Positions 43,160-51,786 of a stretch of DNA of 64,000 nucleotides are shown here, piece after piece. The translations under genes were made by a program, and so were the position numbers. A model generated the notes under the pieces. It made no database searches and was not told the DNA's origin. It saw only the letters and a program-made list of their open reading frames with translations. This DNA comes from a bacterium 1XD42-1. GTDB taxonomy: Bacteria; Bacillota; Clostridia; Oscillospirales; Ruminococcaceae. Each line of letters starts with the position of its first letter. The stretch's first letter is position 1. The stretch lies in contig RAZJ01000012.1 of the NCBI GenBank assembly GCA_003612625.1, forward strand, positions 17,790 through 81,789, in the 5' to 3' direction.

Positions 43160-43759
43160 TTAAAAGTCAAATTGTACCAGCTTTTCTGCCTGCTCTAATA
43201 CAATCGGCTGGGGCGAAAGGCCCTTTTCTCTAACGCAAAGGGATATAATATGTTTTTCTGCTGCACACTGCCGGAATAAATATCCCCCCTGGCAAAAATA
43301 TAAGCTGTCCCCTTCTCCCGGTGAAAAAGCTGCTTCTGCCAAAGGAAAGGATAATCCCTGCCCTGTGGCTTTGATAAAAGCTTCTTTTAAAGTCCATAGC
43401 CGGAAAAAAGCAAAATCAGGATCTGCACTCCTCTCTAAATAGGCCGTTTCTTCTGGGGAACATGCCCTGCGGATTGCCGCACCTGGTTTTCTTTCAAAAG
43501 ATTCCGCGTCAATCCCGCATTCCCGCTTCCCAATGGCAAAAGCCGCTAATCCCCGGCAGTGGGTTAAATTAAACTGGATCGATGATCCTTTTAAATAAGG
43601 CTTTCCATATGGCCCCTTCTCAAAAAATTCCGGCCCGGGCGAAAATCCCATTTCTTTTAAGACCGCGTCCCGCAGCCAGTGTGCTTCTTCCCGCAGCCTG
43701 CGCCCATAATCCTGGCGGCTTTCTTCCGGAGCAGGCGGTACCCAATGCAGACGGATCAT
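43160..43759 (-). CDS. 4'-phosphopantetheinyl transferase, Sfp type
   Basis: Transfers phosphopantetheine from CoA to carrier proteins, 199 residues. Sfp-type motifs: QFNLTHCRGLAAFAI (substrate/CoA contact), GIDAESFER (Mg-binding Asp/Glu), and RLWTLKEAFIKATGQGLSF. The Sfp type, as opposed to the small AcpS, usually serves secondary-metabolite or broad carrier proteins, but no NRPS/PKS genes are in the window. Its start overlaps the stop of the upstream hydrolase by ATGA, so the two are coupled. Confidence 0.9.
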   Translation of the reverse strand: MIRLHWVPPAPEESRQDYGRRLREEAHWLRDAVLKEMGFSPGPEFFEKGPYGKPYLKGSSIQFNLTHCRGLAAFAIGKRECGIDAESFERKPGAAIRRACSPEETAYLERSADPDFAFFRLWTLKEAFIKATGQGLSFPLAEAAFSPGEGDSLYFCQGGYLFRQCAAEKHIISLCVREKGLSPQPIVLEQAEKLVQFDF

Positions 43760-44709
43760 AAACAGATATTTTCAGAAACATATTTTTTCAGGAAATCCCT
43801 TACACAGGATTCATACCGTTCCGGATCTTTATGGTAGCTTTCTGCATGGCCTGCCTCACTGACCAATAAAAAGTATTTCTCAGATGTGCATGCTTCAAAA
43901 TTGCGGCGACCCATCCAGCTCGGTACAAAATTATCTTCATCCCCATGAATAAACAAAATCGGGATTTCTGTCCGGGATACTTCTTCTGGAGCTGTGCAGT
44001 CCCGAAAACCAAAGCCTGCTTCCTTTTTTGCCATGCGTTCCGCTAAAGTCAAAACCGGAAACGGCGGCATATGATAATCCTTGCGTAAAATGGCGGCAAA
44101 TATGTCCCAGGCACAAGTGAATCCACAATCCGCTATAATCCCTTTCACATAAGGCATTTTAAAGGAGCTTGCCATGAGCGCGGTTGCTGCCCCCATAGAA
44201 ATGCCATGCAGAATAACAGAGCCTCCAAACCGTTTATAAGCCCATTCCGCCCAGTCCCGGCAGTCATACCGTTCCATACAGCCAAATCCGATATATTCCC
44301 CTTCGCTTTCTCCATGGGCGCGGGCATCTACCATTACCATGTTATAACCCAATGAATGGTAAAATGGCGCCAGTACCGCATATTGCGTAATGCCGCTGGT
44401 GGTATACCCATGCAGGCAAAGCACGGTCCTTTTGGAAGGCTCTTCGGCCGGGAATACGGTTCCCGAAAGACGCAGCCCGTCAAAAGACTGGATCGAAACC
44501 TTTTCTATATTCTGGCTTTCCAGCCATACCCGCCGTTCCCGAATCAATGGAAGATATTTTTCCCAATCTTTTTCCACTTCTTTTTGGGTGTTGGAAATGC
44601 CTAAACAGCTCCGCACCATGGTACGATGAAATAAATACTTGGCTCCTGCCCATTCCGCAAGGGCTGCTCCGCCTACTGCCGCTGCCCCCATTGCCAGCCA
44701 TTCCTTCAT
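43756..44709 (-). CDS. Alpha/beta hydrolase with N-terminal membrane segment
   Basis: A 317-residue serine hydrolase of the alpha/beta fold (BAAT/YqkD-like). N-terminal hydrophobic segment (WLAMGAAAVGGAALAEWAGA), then TVLCLHGYTTSG (oxyanion region), VILHGISMGAATALM with the nucleophile Ser in GxSxG, the acid in LFIHGDEDNFVP, and His in SEAGHAESYH. The frame is open to 44745, but the ATG at 44709 follows GGAGG and starts the hydrophobic anchor. Substrate unknown. Coupled to the phosphopantetheinyl transferase. Confidence 0.82.
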   Translation of the reverse strand: MKEWLAMGAAAVGGAALAEWAGAKYLFHRTMVRSCLGISNTQKEVEKDWEKYLPLIRERRVWLESQNIEKVSIQSFDGLRLSGTVFPAEEPSKRTVLCLHGYTTSGITQYAVLAPFYHSLGYNMVMVDARAHGESEGEYIGFGCMERYDCRDWAEWAYKRFGGSVILHGISMGAATALMASSFKMPYVKGIIADCGFTCAWDIFAAILRKDYHMPPFPVLTLAERMAKKEAGFGFRDCTAPEEVSRTEIPILFIHGDEDNFVPSWMGRRNFEACTSEKYFLLVSEAGHAESYHKDPERYESCVRDFLKKYVSENICL

Positions 44710-45044
44710 CCTAAAACACCTCCACCAAATACTTGTCCCAAGCATACCACATATCTCTTTTTAACGCAAGGTGAAAACTGCCTTATTTTTTATCCCCCCG
44801 GCGGGATCGGATTTCCCTGGGGCCCCTGTTCCAAAAATGAATCCTTTCCAGCTTTTTTGGCATCATATACCAAAATAATAGGATTTGATTTCCATATTTT
44901 AACAAATATTTAGTATTTGTAAAGAAAAACGCACCAATTTTGGACAGTATTCTGGATTGATTTTACCTAAAATCCGGTATATAATGGGGAAAACAGCTTG
45001 GTAAAATTCACAAAAGAACCTGGAAAGGTGAGGCATGATAAATT
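44710..45044. other. Divergent intergenic region with promoter and inverted repeat
   Basis: 335 bp without a gene. ACAAATA-N5-TATTTGT (44902-44920) is a perfect 7-bp dyad. A near-consensus promoter TTGATT-17-TATAAT (44957-44985) drives the surface protein gene at 45045. The dyad is 36 bp upstream of the -35, a position suited to activation. Confidence 0.6.
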
Positions 45045-47225
45045 GTGAAAAAATATAAAGGCTCTTTTAGGCTGTTTACCATAGCGGTGGCGATCCTGTT
45101 GTCCCAGTTTACTGTTATTGCCTGGGGAGCTTCTCGAAATGCCGCAAGCCCTTTTACACATACGGTAACACTCTATACGGTATTCGGCGATTACCAGCAA
45201 ATCGAAATTGAGGATGGAAAATCCTTCGCCGATTTGGGAAAAGAAGACCTGCTCCCTGACCCGCCGGATGAAATCCCCGGTGATGAGGCCCAATGGGTAT
45301 GCTGGGCCGGCGGCATTACAAGAAAAGCCCTTCCCAACGAAATTATATTGGAATATGTCGAATATACGCCAGATACGCCTATCTATGATGATGTGGACAT
45401 ATTTCCCCTTTGGACTTATACATTCCAATTGCAGTATACACCCCTTTCTAATCCTATCAATGTGACGGTCCAAGCCGGAGAAGCTTTTATTTTAGAAGTG
45501 GCTCCTACCTATCCCTATACTGTAACAAGCCCAAATGGAAATGATGCCATTCAATTATCTTATGCTTTTACTGGCTGGTATTACAAAGATTCCCAACAGG
45601 ATTCGGAGGATACTTTTATCCCTTTTTATGGCGCTTTTACCGCTGAAAAACAAAACCAGTTCGTGATGGCCAAATGGGATGTGGAACCCAGCAATAAATA
45701 TGAAATTACGCTCCGGCCTCATCCTGACGATCCTGTAAATCAGGAATTTACAGTAAAAAATATCGCGGAAGGTTCTACAATTTTAGAATTTCCTAAATGG
45801 GATATTCCCGGCCATTCCGGTTTGGAATGGCATTACCAGGACAGCCATACTGGACAGGATTTTGGCGTTTGGTCCTTTGGAGCAGAGGGCTTCCCCATCG
45901 ATCGGGATCTGACTTTTTATCCTGTCTATGATGAAGTGGAAAATTGTACCGTAAATTATTATAAGTTCTATGATAATAAAAATGATCCGCTGCTTTTAAA
46001 AAAAGATGCTGTCCCTTATGGGGCCTCCTTGCAAAAACCTGATATTTCTATTGCGGATTTTGATGAAACCCTTTCTGAAAATGGACAAACGGTTAAACTG
46101 CATTATCATTTTATTGGGGAATGGTCGAAAACCGCCAGTAATAGTGAGATTTGGATTTTTGAAAACAGCTTTGCTGAACCGGATAGGGTTACCCAATCCC
46201 ATATCAATTTATATGCGGTATATGATATTACCCGTTCTAATGAATCGGAATCAAAGCCTGATGACGAAAGTAGTTCCAGCTCCAGTTCCAGCTCCGGATC
46301 GGAATCAACACCGGATGATGAAAACAGTTCGAGTTCCAGTTCCAGTTCCAGTTCCAGCTCAAGTTCTACCCCCGGGCCGGAATCCAAACCGGAAAACGGA
46401 AGCAGCTCCGAATCTGGAAACAGATTTGACTCGAAAAAACCTGCACATTCTAACTCCGGTAAAAGCTCCCATTCTTCCGGACAGTCCCTTTTAAACGGCG
46501 GCAGCTTTAATGGCAGCAATATCTTGTTAAACCGTTTGAACAAGGCAAAAACCGAATCTGTCTATCAGCAGTCCCAATCCAGCTCTAATTCTGTTTCTTA
46601 TAATCTGGACGATCTGAATGGCCTTGTCCCTTCTGCCAGCATGGAACAGGCAATCTTGCAAAATGCGGAACAAGATGTTATCTTAATCAGTGATGATTTT
46701 ACTTACCGCTTTGCCCAAGGCACCATGCAGGAAATCCCAGGAAAAACTTCTTATGATTTCAGCGCTTCTTTTGATATTGGGGAAAATCATGGACGTATTA
46801 AGGATTTAGCTGGAAATGCCATGGTATTAGCTGTACATTATAACTACAATGGCCAGCTTCCTGCTGAAGCTGAAATTACAATTCATGTGGGATCAGAATA
46901 TGCCGGACAAACTTTATATTATTACTATTTTAATCAAAGCACAGATATGTTAGAATATATGCAGACTGCAAATGTTGATTCCAATGGGGATGTTACTGTT
47001 TTTCAATCCCATTGTTCTGATTATGTTTTTTTAAATATCAACCTTTTTGCAGAGGAAACTCCGGAAATCCAACAAACCCTTTCCCCAAATAATGGAAAGC
47101 ACCGCACTCTCCCTCATGCCGGCGTCGGGTTCCCCATTGTGCTTTCTGTTTTTGCCCTTACTTCCCTTGGGCTGGCTGTTCTGTTCTTTTATTTGTTCTG
47201 TAAGAAAAACCATTTGCAAAAATAA
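45045..47225 (+). CDS. Ser-rich cell-surface protein with LPHAG sorting-like signal
   Basis: A 726-residue exported protein. Signal peptide to about residue 28 (LFTIAVAILLSQFTVIAWGA). Then four repeats of the Listeria-Bacteroides/InlB-B type, each with a beta strand pair ending in GWY-like motifs (residues about 38-400). A Ser-rich linker (about 405-460) follows, then a beta-rich domain (550-680). The C-terminus has LPHAG at 689-693, a hydrophobic helix and KKNHLQK, a sortase-signal layout with Ala instead of Thr. GTG start at 45045, 11 nt after GGAAAGGTGAGG. Function probably adhesion or cell-wall display; binding partner unknown. Confidence 0.72.
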   Translation: MKKYKGSFRLFTIAVAILLSQFTVIAWGASRNAASPFTHTVTLYTVFGDYQQIEIEDGKSFADLGKEDLLPDPPDEIPGDEAQWVCWAGGITRKALPNEIILEYVEYTPDTPIYDDVDIFPLWTYTFQLQYTPLSNPINVTVQAGEAFILEVAPTYPYTVTSPNGNDAIQLSYAFTGWYYKDSQQDSEDTFIPFYGAFTAEKQNQFVMAKWDVEPSNKYEITLRPHPDDPVNQEFTVKNIAEGSTILEFPKWDIPGHSGLEWHYQDSHTGQDFGVWSFGAEGFPIDRDLTFYPVYDEVENCTVNYYKFYDNKNDPLLLKKDAVPYGASLQKPDISIADFDETLSENGQTVKLHYHFIGEWSKTASNSEIWIFENSFAEPDRVTQSHINLYAVYDITRSNESESKPDDESSSSSSSSSGSESTPDDENSSSSSSSSSSSSSSTPGPESKPENGSSSESGNRFDSKKPAHSNSGKSSHSSGQSLLNGGSFNGSNILLNRLNKAKTESVYQQSQSSSNSVSYNLDDLNGLVPSASMEQAILQNAEQDVILISDDFTYRFAQGTMQEIPGKTSYDFSASFDIGENHGRIKDLAGNAMVLAVHYNYNGQLPAEAEITIHVGSEYAGQTLYYYYFNQSTDMLEYMQTANVDSNGDVTVFQSHCSDYVFLNINLFAEETPEIQQTLSPNNGKHRTLPHAGVGFPIVLSVFALTSLGLAVLFFYLFCKKNHLQK
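46270..46372 (+). repeat. Hexamer-rich Ser-coding repeat
   Basis: Blocks of TCCAGT/TCCAGC-type hexamers, interrupted by an acidic linker, encode the two poly-Ser runs of the surface protein. Copy changes add two codons at a time, so length can vary without frameshift. Confidence 0.8.
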
Positions 47226-47269
47226 GCCGGTAATTTTATTTTGATCATAAGTGTATCGGAGGAAAGTCA

Positions 47270-47929
47270 ATGAATGTATTTGATATTGTAGGCCCTGTCA
47301 TGATCGGCCCTTCCAGCTCCCATACTGCCGGAGCTGCCCGCATTGGCCGCGTTGCCAGCAAGCTCCTGGGGAATCCTGCTGTCCGTGCTGAAATTGTGCT
47401 CCATGGCTCTTTTGCGAAAACTTATAAAGGCCACGGCACAGATAAAGCTCTGATTGCCGGGATCATGGGCATGGAACCTGATGACAGCCGCTTGCGGGAA
47501 AGCCCCCGCCTGGCAAAAGAACAAGGTTTGGAAGTTTCTATCTCCACAGATACCATTGAGGACGCCCACCCCAATACGGCCCGTATTACCCTCACTGATG
47601 CCAAAGGAAAACAAATTTGTGTGCAAGGTGCTTCTGTTGGCGGCGGCAATATTTTAATTACAAAAGTTGACGGTATGGATGTTGCAATTTCTGGCCAACA
47701 TACTACTTTGGTAGCGGTCCATAAGGATGCCCCCGGTGTAATCGCTGCCGTTACCGATTATATGAGTGGTTTAGGCATCAATATTTGTAATTTCCGCCTT
47801 TCCCGTTCCCAAAAAGGCGGTACTGCTGTTATGACAATCGAAGTGGATGGCAATTTGGAAGAAAGTGCAAATGAAGATATTCAGAAACTCCCAAATGTTA
47901 TCCGTTCTACTTTGATCCAATTAAATTAG
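47270..47929 (+). CDS. sdaAB: L-serine dehydratase, beta subunit
   Basis: Iron-sulfur serine dehydratase subunit, 219 residues; with SdaAA it converts L-serine to pyruvate and ammonia. FDIVGPVMIGPSSSHTAGAARIG is the hallmark N-terminus of this subunit, and the C-terminal ACT-like part has HKDAPGVIAAVTDYMSGLGINI. RBS GGAGGAAAG at 47258. The 19-nt gap to sdaAA makes a two-gene operon. It follows the surface protein gene by 44 nt; read-through is possible since no terminator was found. Confidence 0.94.
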   Translation: MNVFDIVGPVMIGPSSSHTAGAARIGRVASKLLGNPAVRAEIVLHGSFAKTYKGHGTDKALIAGIMGMEPDDSRLRESPRLAKEQGLEVSISTDTIEDAHPNTARITLTDAKGKQICVQGASVGGGNILITKVDGMDVAISGQHTTLVAVHKDAPGVIAAVTDYMSGLGINICNFRLSRSQKGGTAVMTIEVDGNLEESANEDIQKLPNVIRSTLIQLN

Positions 47930-47948
47930 AAAGGGAATTGGTTTCCAT

Positions 47949-48872
47949 ATGCAAATAAAATATGATTCTATCGCCCATTTAATTGAGGCTGCCCAAGAAG
48001 CAGGCCAGCCTCTTTCTGCTCTGGTACTGGAACAGCAGGCCCAGCAGACAGAACGTTCCTCTCAGGAGCTTTATCAGGAAATGGAACGGATGTACCATGT
48101 CATGAAAGAATCTGCTCAGGAAGGCATGAAGGAAGGGCTTCGCTCTACCAGCGGCCTTACCGGAGGCAGCGCCTTAAAAATGCAGCAGGCTGTCGAGAAA
48201 GGAAATACCCTTTGCGGCAGGATTTTTTCCGGGGCTTTGGCACGGGCTTTGGCTGTTTCTGAATGGAATGCTGCCATGGGCCGTATTGTGGCTTCCCCTA
48301 CGGCTGGTTCCTGCGGGATTCTGCCTGCTGCCCTGCTCACCATAGAAGAATCCCGATCCATTCCGGAACGGGATTGTGTAATGGCCCTTTTTACGGCTTC
48401 AGCCGTAGGCATGGTCATTGCCCAAAATGCCTGTATTGCCGGCGCCCAGGGAGGCTGTCAGGCTGAATGCGGCAGCGCTTCCGCTATGGCTGCGGCGGCA
48501 CTGGTAGAGCTTTGCGGCGGCGGACCGGAACAAATCGGTCATGCTGTTGCAATCGCTTTAAAAAATGTTTTAGGGTTGGTGTGCGATCCTGTGGCCGGAC
48601 TGGTGGAAATCCCCTGCATTAAACGGAATGCTTCCGGTGTTGCAAATGCTTTTGTCGCGGCAGAATTGGCTCTGGCTGGGATCGAAAGCGCGATTCCGCC
48701 AGATGAAGTTATTCTGGCCATGAAGCGTGTGGGCGACGCCATGTCGCCTGCCCTCCGTGAAACGGCTGAAGGCGGTCTGGCTGCTACCCCTACTGCCCAA
48801 AAGTTGTATCAGCAGGTTTTTGGCAATTCAGAAGATGGAAAAGGCTGCGGCGGCTGCCGGGCCTGCCACTAA
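47949..48872 (+). CDS. sdaAA: L-serine dehydratase, alpha subunit
   Basis: Catalytic subunit with the [4Fe-4S] cluster, 307 residues. ASPTAGSCGILPAALL carries one conserved Cys, GAQGGCQAECGSASAMAAAAL the others, and the C-terminus CGGCRACH is typical. Glycines around LVCDPVAGLVEIPCIKRN also match the family. RBS GAAAGGG before the ATG. The 335 bp to thiW contain a hairpin cluster and the TPP riboswitch. Confidence 0.94.
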   Translation: MQIKYDSIAHLIEAAQEAGQPLSALVLEQQAQQTERSSQELYQEMERMYHVMKESAQEGMKEGLRSTSGLTGGSALKMQQAVEKGNTLCGRIFSGALARALAVSEWNAAMGRIVASPTAGSCGILPAALLTIEESRSIPERDCVMALFTASAVGMVIAQNACIAGAQGGCQAECGSASAMAAAALVELCGGGPEQIGHAVAIALKNVLGLVCDPVAGLVEIPCIKRNASGVANAFVAAELALAGIESAIPPDEVILAMKRVGDAMSPALRETAEGGLAATPTAQKLYQQVFGNSEDGKGCGGCRACH

Positions 48873-48885
48873 GGAATGAAGTTCC

Positions 48886-48950
48886 GCCCTTTGCGAAGGG
48901 CGGCCAAAGGCTCTGCCTTTGGAAACCGCGATTTTTTGAAAAAAATCGAG
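48886..48950. terminator. Three consecutive hairpins after sdaAA
   Basis: Back-to-back perfect stems: CCGCCCTT/AAGGGCGG (48886-48905), CCAAAGGC/GCCTTTGG (48906-48924) and CGATTTTTT/AAAAAATCG (48931-48950). They may terminate or protect the sdaA mRNA. The arrangement also resembles a short palindromic repeat element; copies elsewhere cannot be checked here. Confidence 0.55.
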
Positions 48951-49040
48951 TAAAACTTTAGGCATTGAAGCGGTTTATTTGATTGACAAGAATTTCTCCT
49001 TGTGCTATGATAAAGATACAAAGTGTTTCGAAACACGAAG

Positions 49041-49127
49041 AAGGGGAGCTTGTACAGCAGGCTGAGAGGAAGTCTTTCAACTTCGACCCTGGAACCTGAT
49101 GTGGGTAATGCCAACGTAGGGAGAACG
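49041..49127 (+). promoter_or_regulatory. TPP (THI-element) riboswitch
   Basis: Conserved blocks in order: GGGGAGCTT, GGCTGAGAGGAAG, GACCCTGGAACCTGATGTGGG, and TAATGCCAACGTAGGGAGA, matching the TPP aptamer helices P1-P5. Thiamin pyrophosphate binding should favour the terminator just downstream and shut off the thi operon. Confidence 0.95.
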
Positions 49128-49138
49128 CTGCAATCCAA

Positions 49139-49170
49139 CGGGACATGCCCTGCGCATGTCCCGTTTTTTT
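49139..49170 (+). terminator. Riboswitch-linked terminator
   Basis: CGGGACATG / CATGTCCCG, 9-bp perfect stem, 7-nt loop, T7. It follows the TPP aptamer by 11 nt and precedes thiW. Confidence 0.95.
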
Positions 49171-49208
49171 ATGCGGTTCCCCCCAAAAAAAAGGAGGAAT
49201 TTTTTTCT

Positions 49209-49733
49209 ATGTCAAATGCCGCTCAACTCAAAAAACTTTGTACTGCTGGGATACTGACTGCTTTAGCTGTCGTCTGTTCTGCTTTTTATATCCCGGTAGG
49301 CGCATCCAAATGCTTCCCCATCCAGCATATGGTTAATGTGATCGCTGGCGTTATGTTAGGCCCTGTTTATGCCTGTGCTATGGCTTTTGTTACTTCCTTA
49401 ATCCGCGTTTTAACTGGTACGGGGTCTTTGCTGGCTTTCCCCGGCAGCATGATCGGCGCTTTTTGCTGCGGCCTCATGTACCATTTCACAAAGAAACTGC
49501 CTTTTGCTTATCTCGGTGAATTGATCGGTACCGGTATTTTGGGCGCCCTAGCTGCTTATCCCGTTGCTGTCCTCTTAATGAACAAAGAAGCTGCCCTCTT
49601 TGCCTATGTGATCCCTTTCATGGTTAGCTCCTTCGGCGGCGCTACCATTTCTATTTTCGCTATGGGCGCTTTGTCCCGCACCTCTTTGTTCCATCAATGG
49701 CAGTCTTCTTTCTCTGGAGGTGTCGGTAAATGA
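49209..49733 (+). CDS. thiW: ECF transporter S component ThiW, thiazole uptake
   Basis: Substrate-capture component for hydroxyethylthiazole, 174 residues, about six membrane helices. The start of the S-component fold (LKKLCTAGILTALAVVCSAFYIPVG), the GPVYACAMAFVTSLIRVLTGTGS loop and the helix VSSFGGATISIFAMGAL fit the ThiW family. The frame is open upstream through the riboswitch; the ATG at 49209 follows AAGGAGG. Being only an S component, it needs EcfA/EcfT subunits encoded elsewhere. It overlaps cytX by ATGA. Confidence 0.9.
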   Translation: MSNAAQLKKLCTAGILTALAVVCSAFYIPVGASKCFPIQHMVNVIAGVMLGPVYACAMAFVTSLIRVLTGTGSLLAFPGSMIGAFCCGLMYHFTKKLPFAYLGELIGTGILGALAAYPVAVLLMNKEAALFAYVIPFMVSSFGGATISIFAMGALSRTSLFHQWQSSFSGGVGK

Positions 49734-50941
49734 AAAATACTGAAAAAGCTGGTACTTTTGGACTCGGTATGTTATGGTTCGGCGCTGCTGTTTCTATTTC
49801 TGAAATTTTAACCGGCGCTTTACTGGCCCCTTTAGGCTTTGCAAAAGGTCTGCTTGCTATTTTAATTGGCCATGCGGTTGGCTGCGCCATCTTATGGGGA
49901 GCTGGCTATATCGGTGCAAAAGGTAATCTGTCTGCGATTGAATCAACCAGGATTTCCTTTGGTAAATATGGATCTTATCTTTTTTCTGTCTTAAATGTCA
50001 TCCAGCTTTTAGGCTGGACCGCTGTTATGATTATCAATGGCGCAAAAGCTATGGATGCCGCTACCCCTTTCCTTCACAGCGAAACCGTATGGTCCCTGGT
50101 CATTGGAGGCTTGATTGCTGTTTGGATCCTGGTAGGGATTAAAAACCTTTCTAAAGTCAGCACCGTTGCTGTCGGCGCTTTGTTCCTTTTAACCCTGCTT
50201 TTGGGCTGGACGGTGTTCCGCGGCGGTGTTTCAAATACGGTTCCGGTGGATTCCGCTTCTATGCCTTTTGGCGCTGCGGTGGAACTTTCTGTCACTATGC
50301 CTTTGTCCTGGCTCCCGCTGATTTCCGACTATACCCGTACCGCGAAACATCCCCAAAAAGGAACTGCGGTTTCTGCCTTGTGCTATACGGCTGGCAGTTC
50401 GATTATGTATGTCATTGGCTTAGGAGCTGCCCTGTACACTGGCAGTGATGATATTGCTGCTATCCTGGTTTCTGCCGGTCTGGGAATGGCTGCGCTGCTC
50501 ATTGTGCTCCTTTCTACCGTTACGACGACTTTCCTGGATGCCTGGTCCGGCGGTGTCAGTCTGGCTAATTTAAACAGTAAGATTTCTGAAAAATGGTCTG
50601 CTCTGTTGATCTGTATTGTAGGGGCTGTTTTAGCTGTCGTTATGGATATTAACCAGTATGAAAATTTCCTGTATTTTATCGGTTCCGTATTTGCTCCCTT
50701 ATTTGCTGTCCTTATGACGGATTATTTTCTTTTACATATTACCCAGGTCCGTCAGGATCAGCGCTTGAACGGGCGCAATTTAGCTGTTTGGGCTGTGGGC
50801 TTCGTACTGTACCGCTTATTGATGCGTATTGACTGCCCGTTGGGTACCAGCCTGCCTACTATGATTGCTGTGGCGCTTTTATGCCTGGCTGTCCATGGAA
50901 TCGTTCACGTCTTTTCACAGCAAAAAGCACCTTTAAAATAA
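49730..50941 (+). CDS. cytX: Hydroxymethylpyrimidine transporter CytX (NCS1 family)
   Basis: NCS1-type permease of 403 residues, about twelve membrane helices, typical of TPP-regulated CytX for pyrimidine (HMP) uptake. LWFGAAVSISEILTGALLAPLG, QLLGWTAVMIINGA and SWLPLISDYTRTAKHP are the family blocks. It begins in the ATGA overlap with thiW. Paired with ThiW it gives uptake of both halves of thiamin. Confidence 0.92.
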   Translation: MKNTEKAGTFGLGMLWFGAAVSISEILTGALLAPLGFAKGLLAILIGHAVGCAILWGAGYIGAKGNLSAIESTRISFGKYGSYLFSVLNVIQLLGWTAVMIINGAKAMDAATPFLHSETVWSLVIGGLIAVWILVGIKNLSKVSTVAVGALFLLTLLLGWTVFRGGVSNTVPVDSASMPFGAAVELSVTMPLSWLPLISDYTRTAKHPQKGTAVSALCYTAGSSIMYVIGLGAALYTGSDDIAAILVSAGLGMAALLIVLLSTVTTTFLDAWSGGVSLANLNSKISEKWSALLICIVGAVLAVVMDINQYENFLYFIGSVFAPLFAVLMTDYFLLHITQVRQDQRLNGRNLAVWAVGFVLYRLLMRIDCPLGTSLPTMIAVALLCLAVHGIVHVFSQQKAPLK

Positions 50942-50961
50942 AACGGAAGAAGGGATTTTCT

Positions 50962-51786
50962 TTGTTTGATGGGATTTTAAAAAATGTTTGGGATAAAAAA
51001 CCTTTAGTTCATTGTATTACCAATTATGTTACGGTGAATGATTGCGCTAATATTTTATTGGCCTGCGGTGCTTCCCCCATTATGGCTGATGACGCTATGG
51101 AAGTGGAGGAAATTTCTGCTTTATGCAGCGGGTTAGCTCTCAATATTGGGACTTTAAATTCCCGCACAGTCCTTTCCATGATTCTTGCTGGCCGCAAGGC
51201 CAATCAATTACACCATCCTGTTGTTTTCGATCCGGTGGGTGCAGGAGCTTCTTCCTTGCGTACCCGCACTGCTAAAGATTTAATCGAAAAAGTCCATTGT
51301 ACCGTTATCCGGGGCAACGGCTCCGAAATCCGCGCTTTATTTCAAGGCGCTTGTGATACAAAAGGCGTTGATGCAGATGCTGCCGATATTACGACAGAAG
51401 AAAATTTAGATGCTGCTGTTGCATCTGCTAAAGCGTTCAGCCAGGCTGTAAATGCCGTAATTGCTGTCACAGGCGCTATTGATATTGTTACCAATGGACA
51501 GAAAACATATTTGATCCGCAATGGCAGCCCTATGATGGAAAAGGTTTCCGGATGCGGCTGTATGCTTACTACTGTAATCGCTGCTTATTGTGCCGCCAAT
51601 CCGGATCAGCCTTTGGATGCTGCTGCTGCTGCCGTTTCTGTTATGGGCCTTTGCGGAGAACTGGCTTTCCAACGGATGAAACAGCAAAATGCCGGTACCG
51701 GAACTTTACATATTGCCCTTATGGATGCAATGAGCTGCCTGGATATTGAAACTTTAGATCGGGGGATCAAAATTGAAGAAAGATGA
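50962..51786 (+). CDS. thiM: Hydroxyethylthiazole kinase
   Basis: Phosphorylates the thiazole moiety, 274 residues. PLVHCITNYVTVNDCANILLA, DPVGAGASSLRT, and GCGCMLTTVIAAYCA (catalytic/anion hole region) identify ThiM. The frame is open to 50881 inside cytX, but the TTG at 50962 lies just after AAGAAGGGA and matches the family start. Its last 14 nt overlap thiE. Confidence 0.94.
   Translation: MFDGILKNVWDKKPLVHCITNYVTVNDCANILLACGASPIMADDAMEVEEISALCSGLALNIGTLNSRTVLSMILAGRKANQLHHPVVFDPVGAGASSLRTRTAKDLIEKVHCTVIRGNGSEIRALFQGACDTKGVDADAADITTEENLDAAVASAKAFSQAVNAVIAVTGAIDIVTNGQKTYLIRNGSPMMEKVSGCGCMLTTVIAAYCAANPDQPLDAAAAAVSVMGLCGELAFQRMKQQNAGTGTLHIALMDAMSCLDIETLDRGIKIEER

Noticed and set aside
46106..46543. 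Minus-strand frame encoding repeated Glu-Leu
   Set aside because: It is the reverse reading of the Ser-coding hexamer repeat in the surface protein gene.
49023..49208. N-terminal extension of thiW through the TPP riboswitch
   Set aside because: The sequence is the aptamer and terminator; ATG 49209 with AAGGAGG is the true start.
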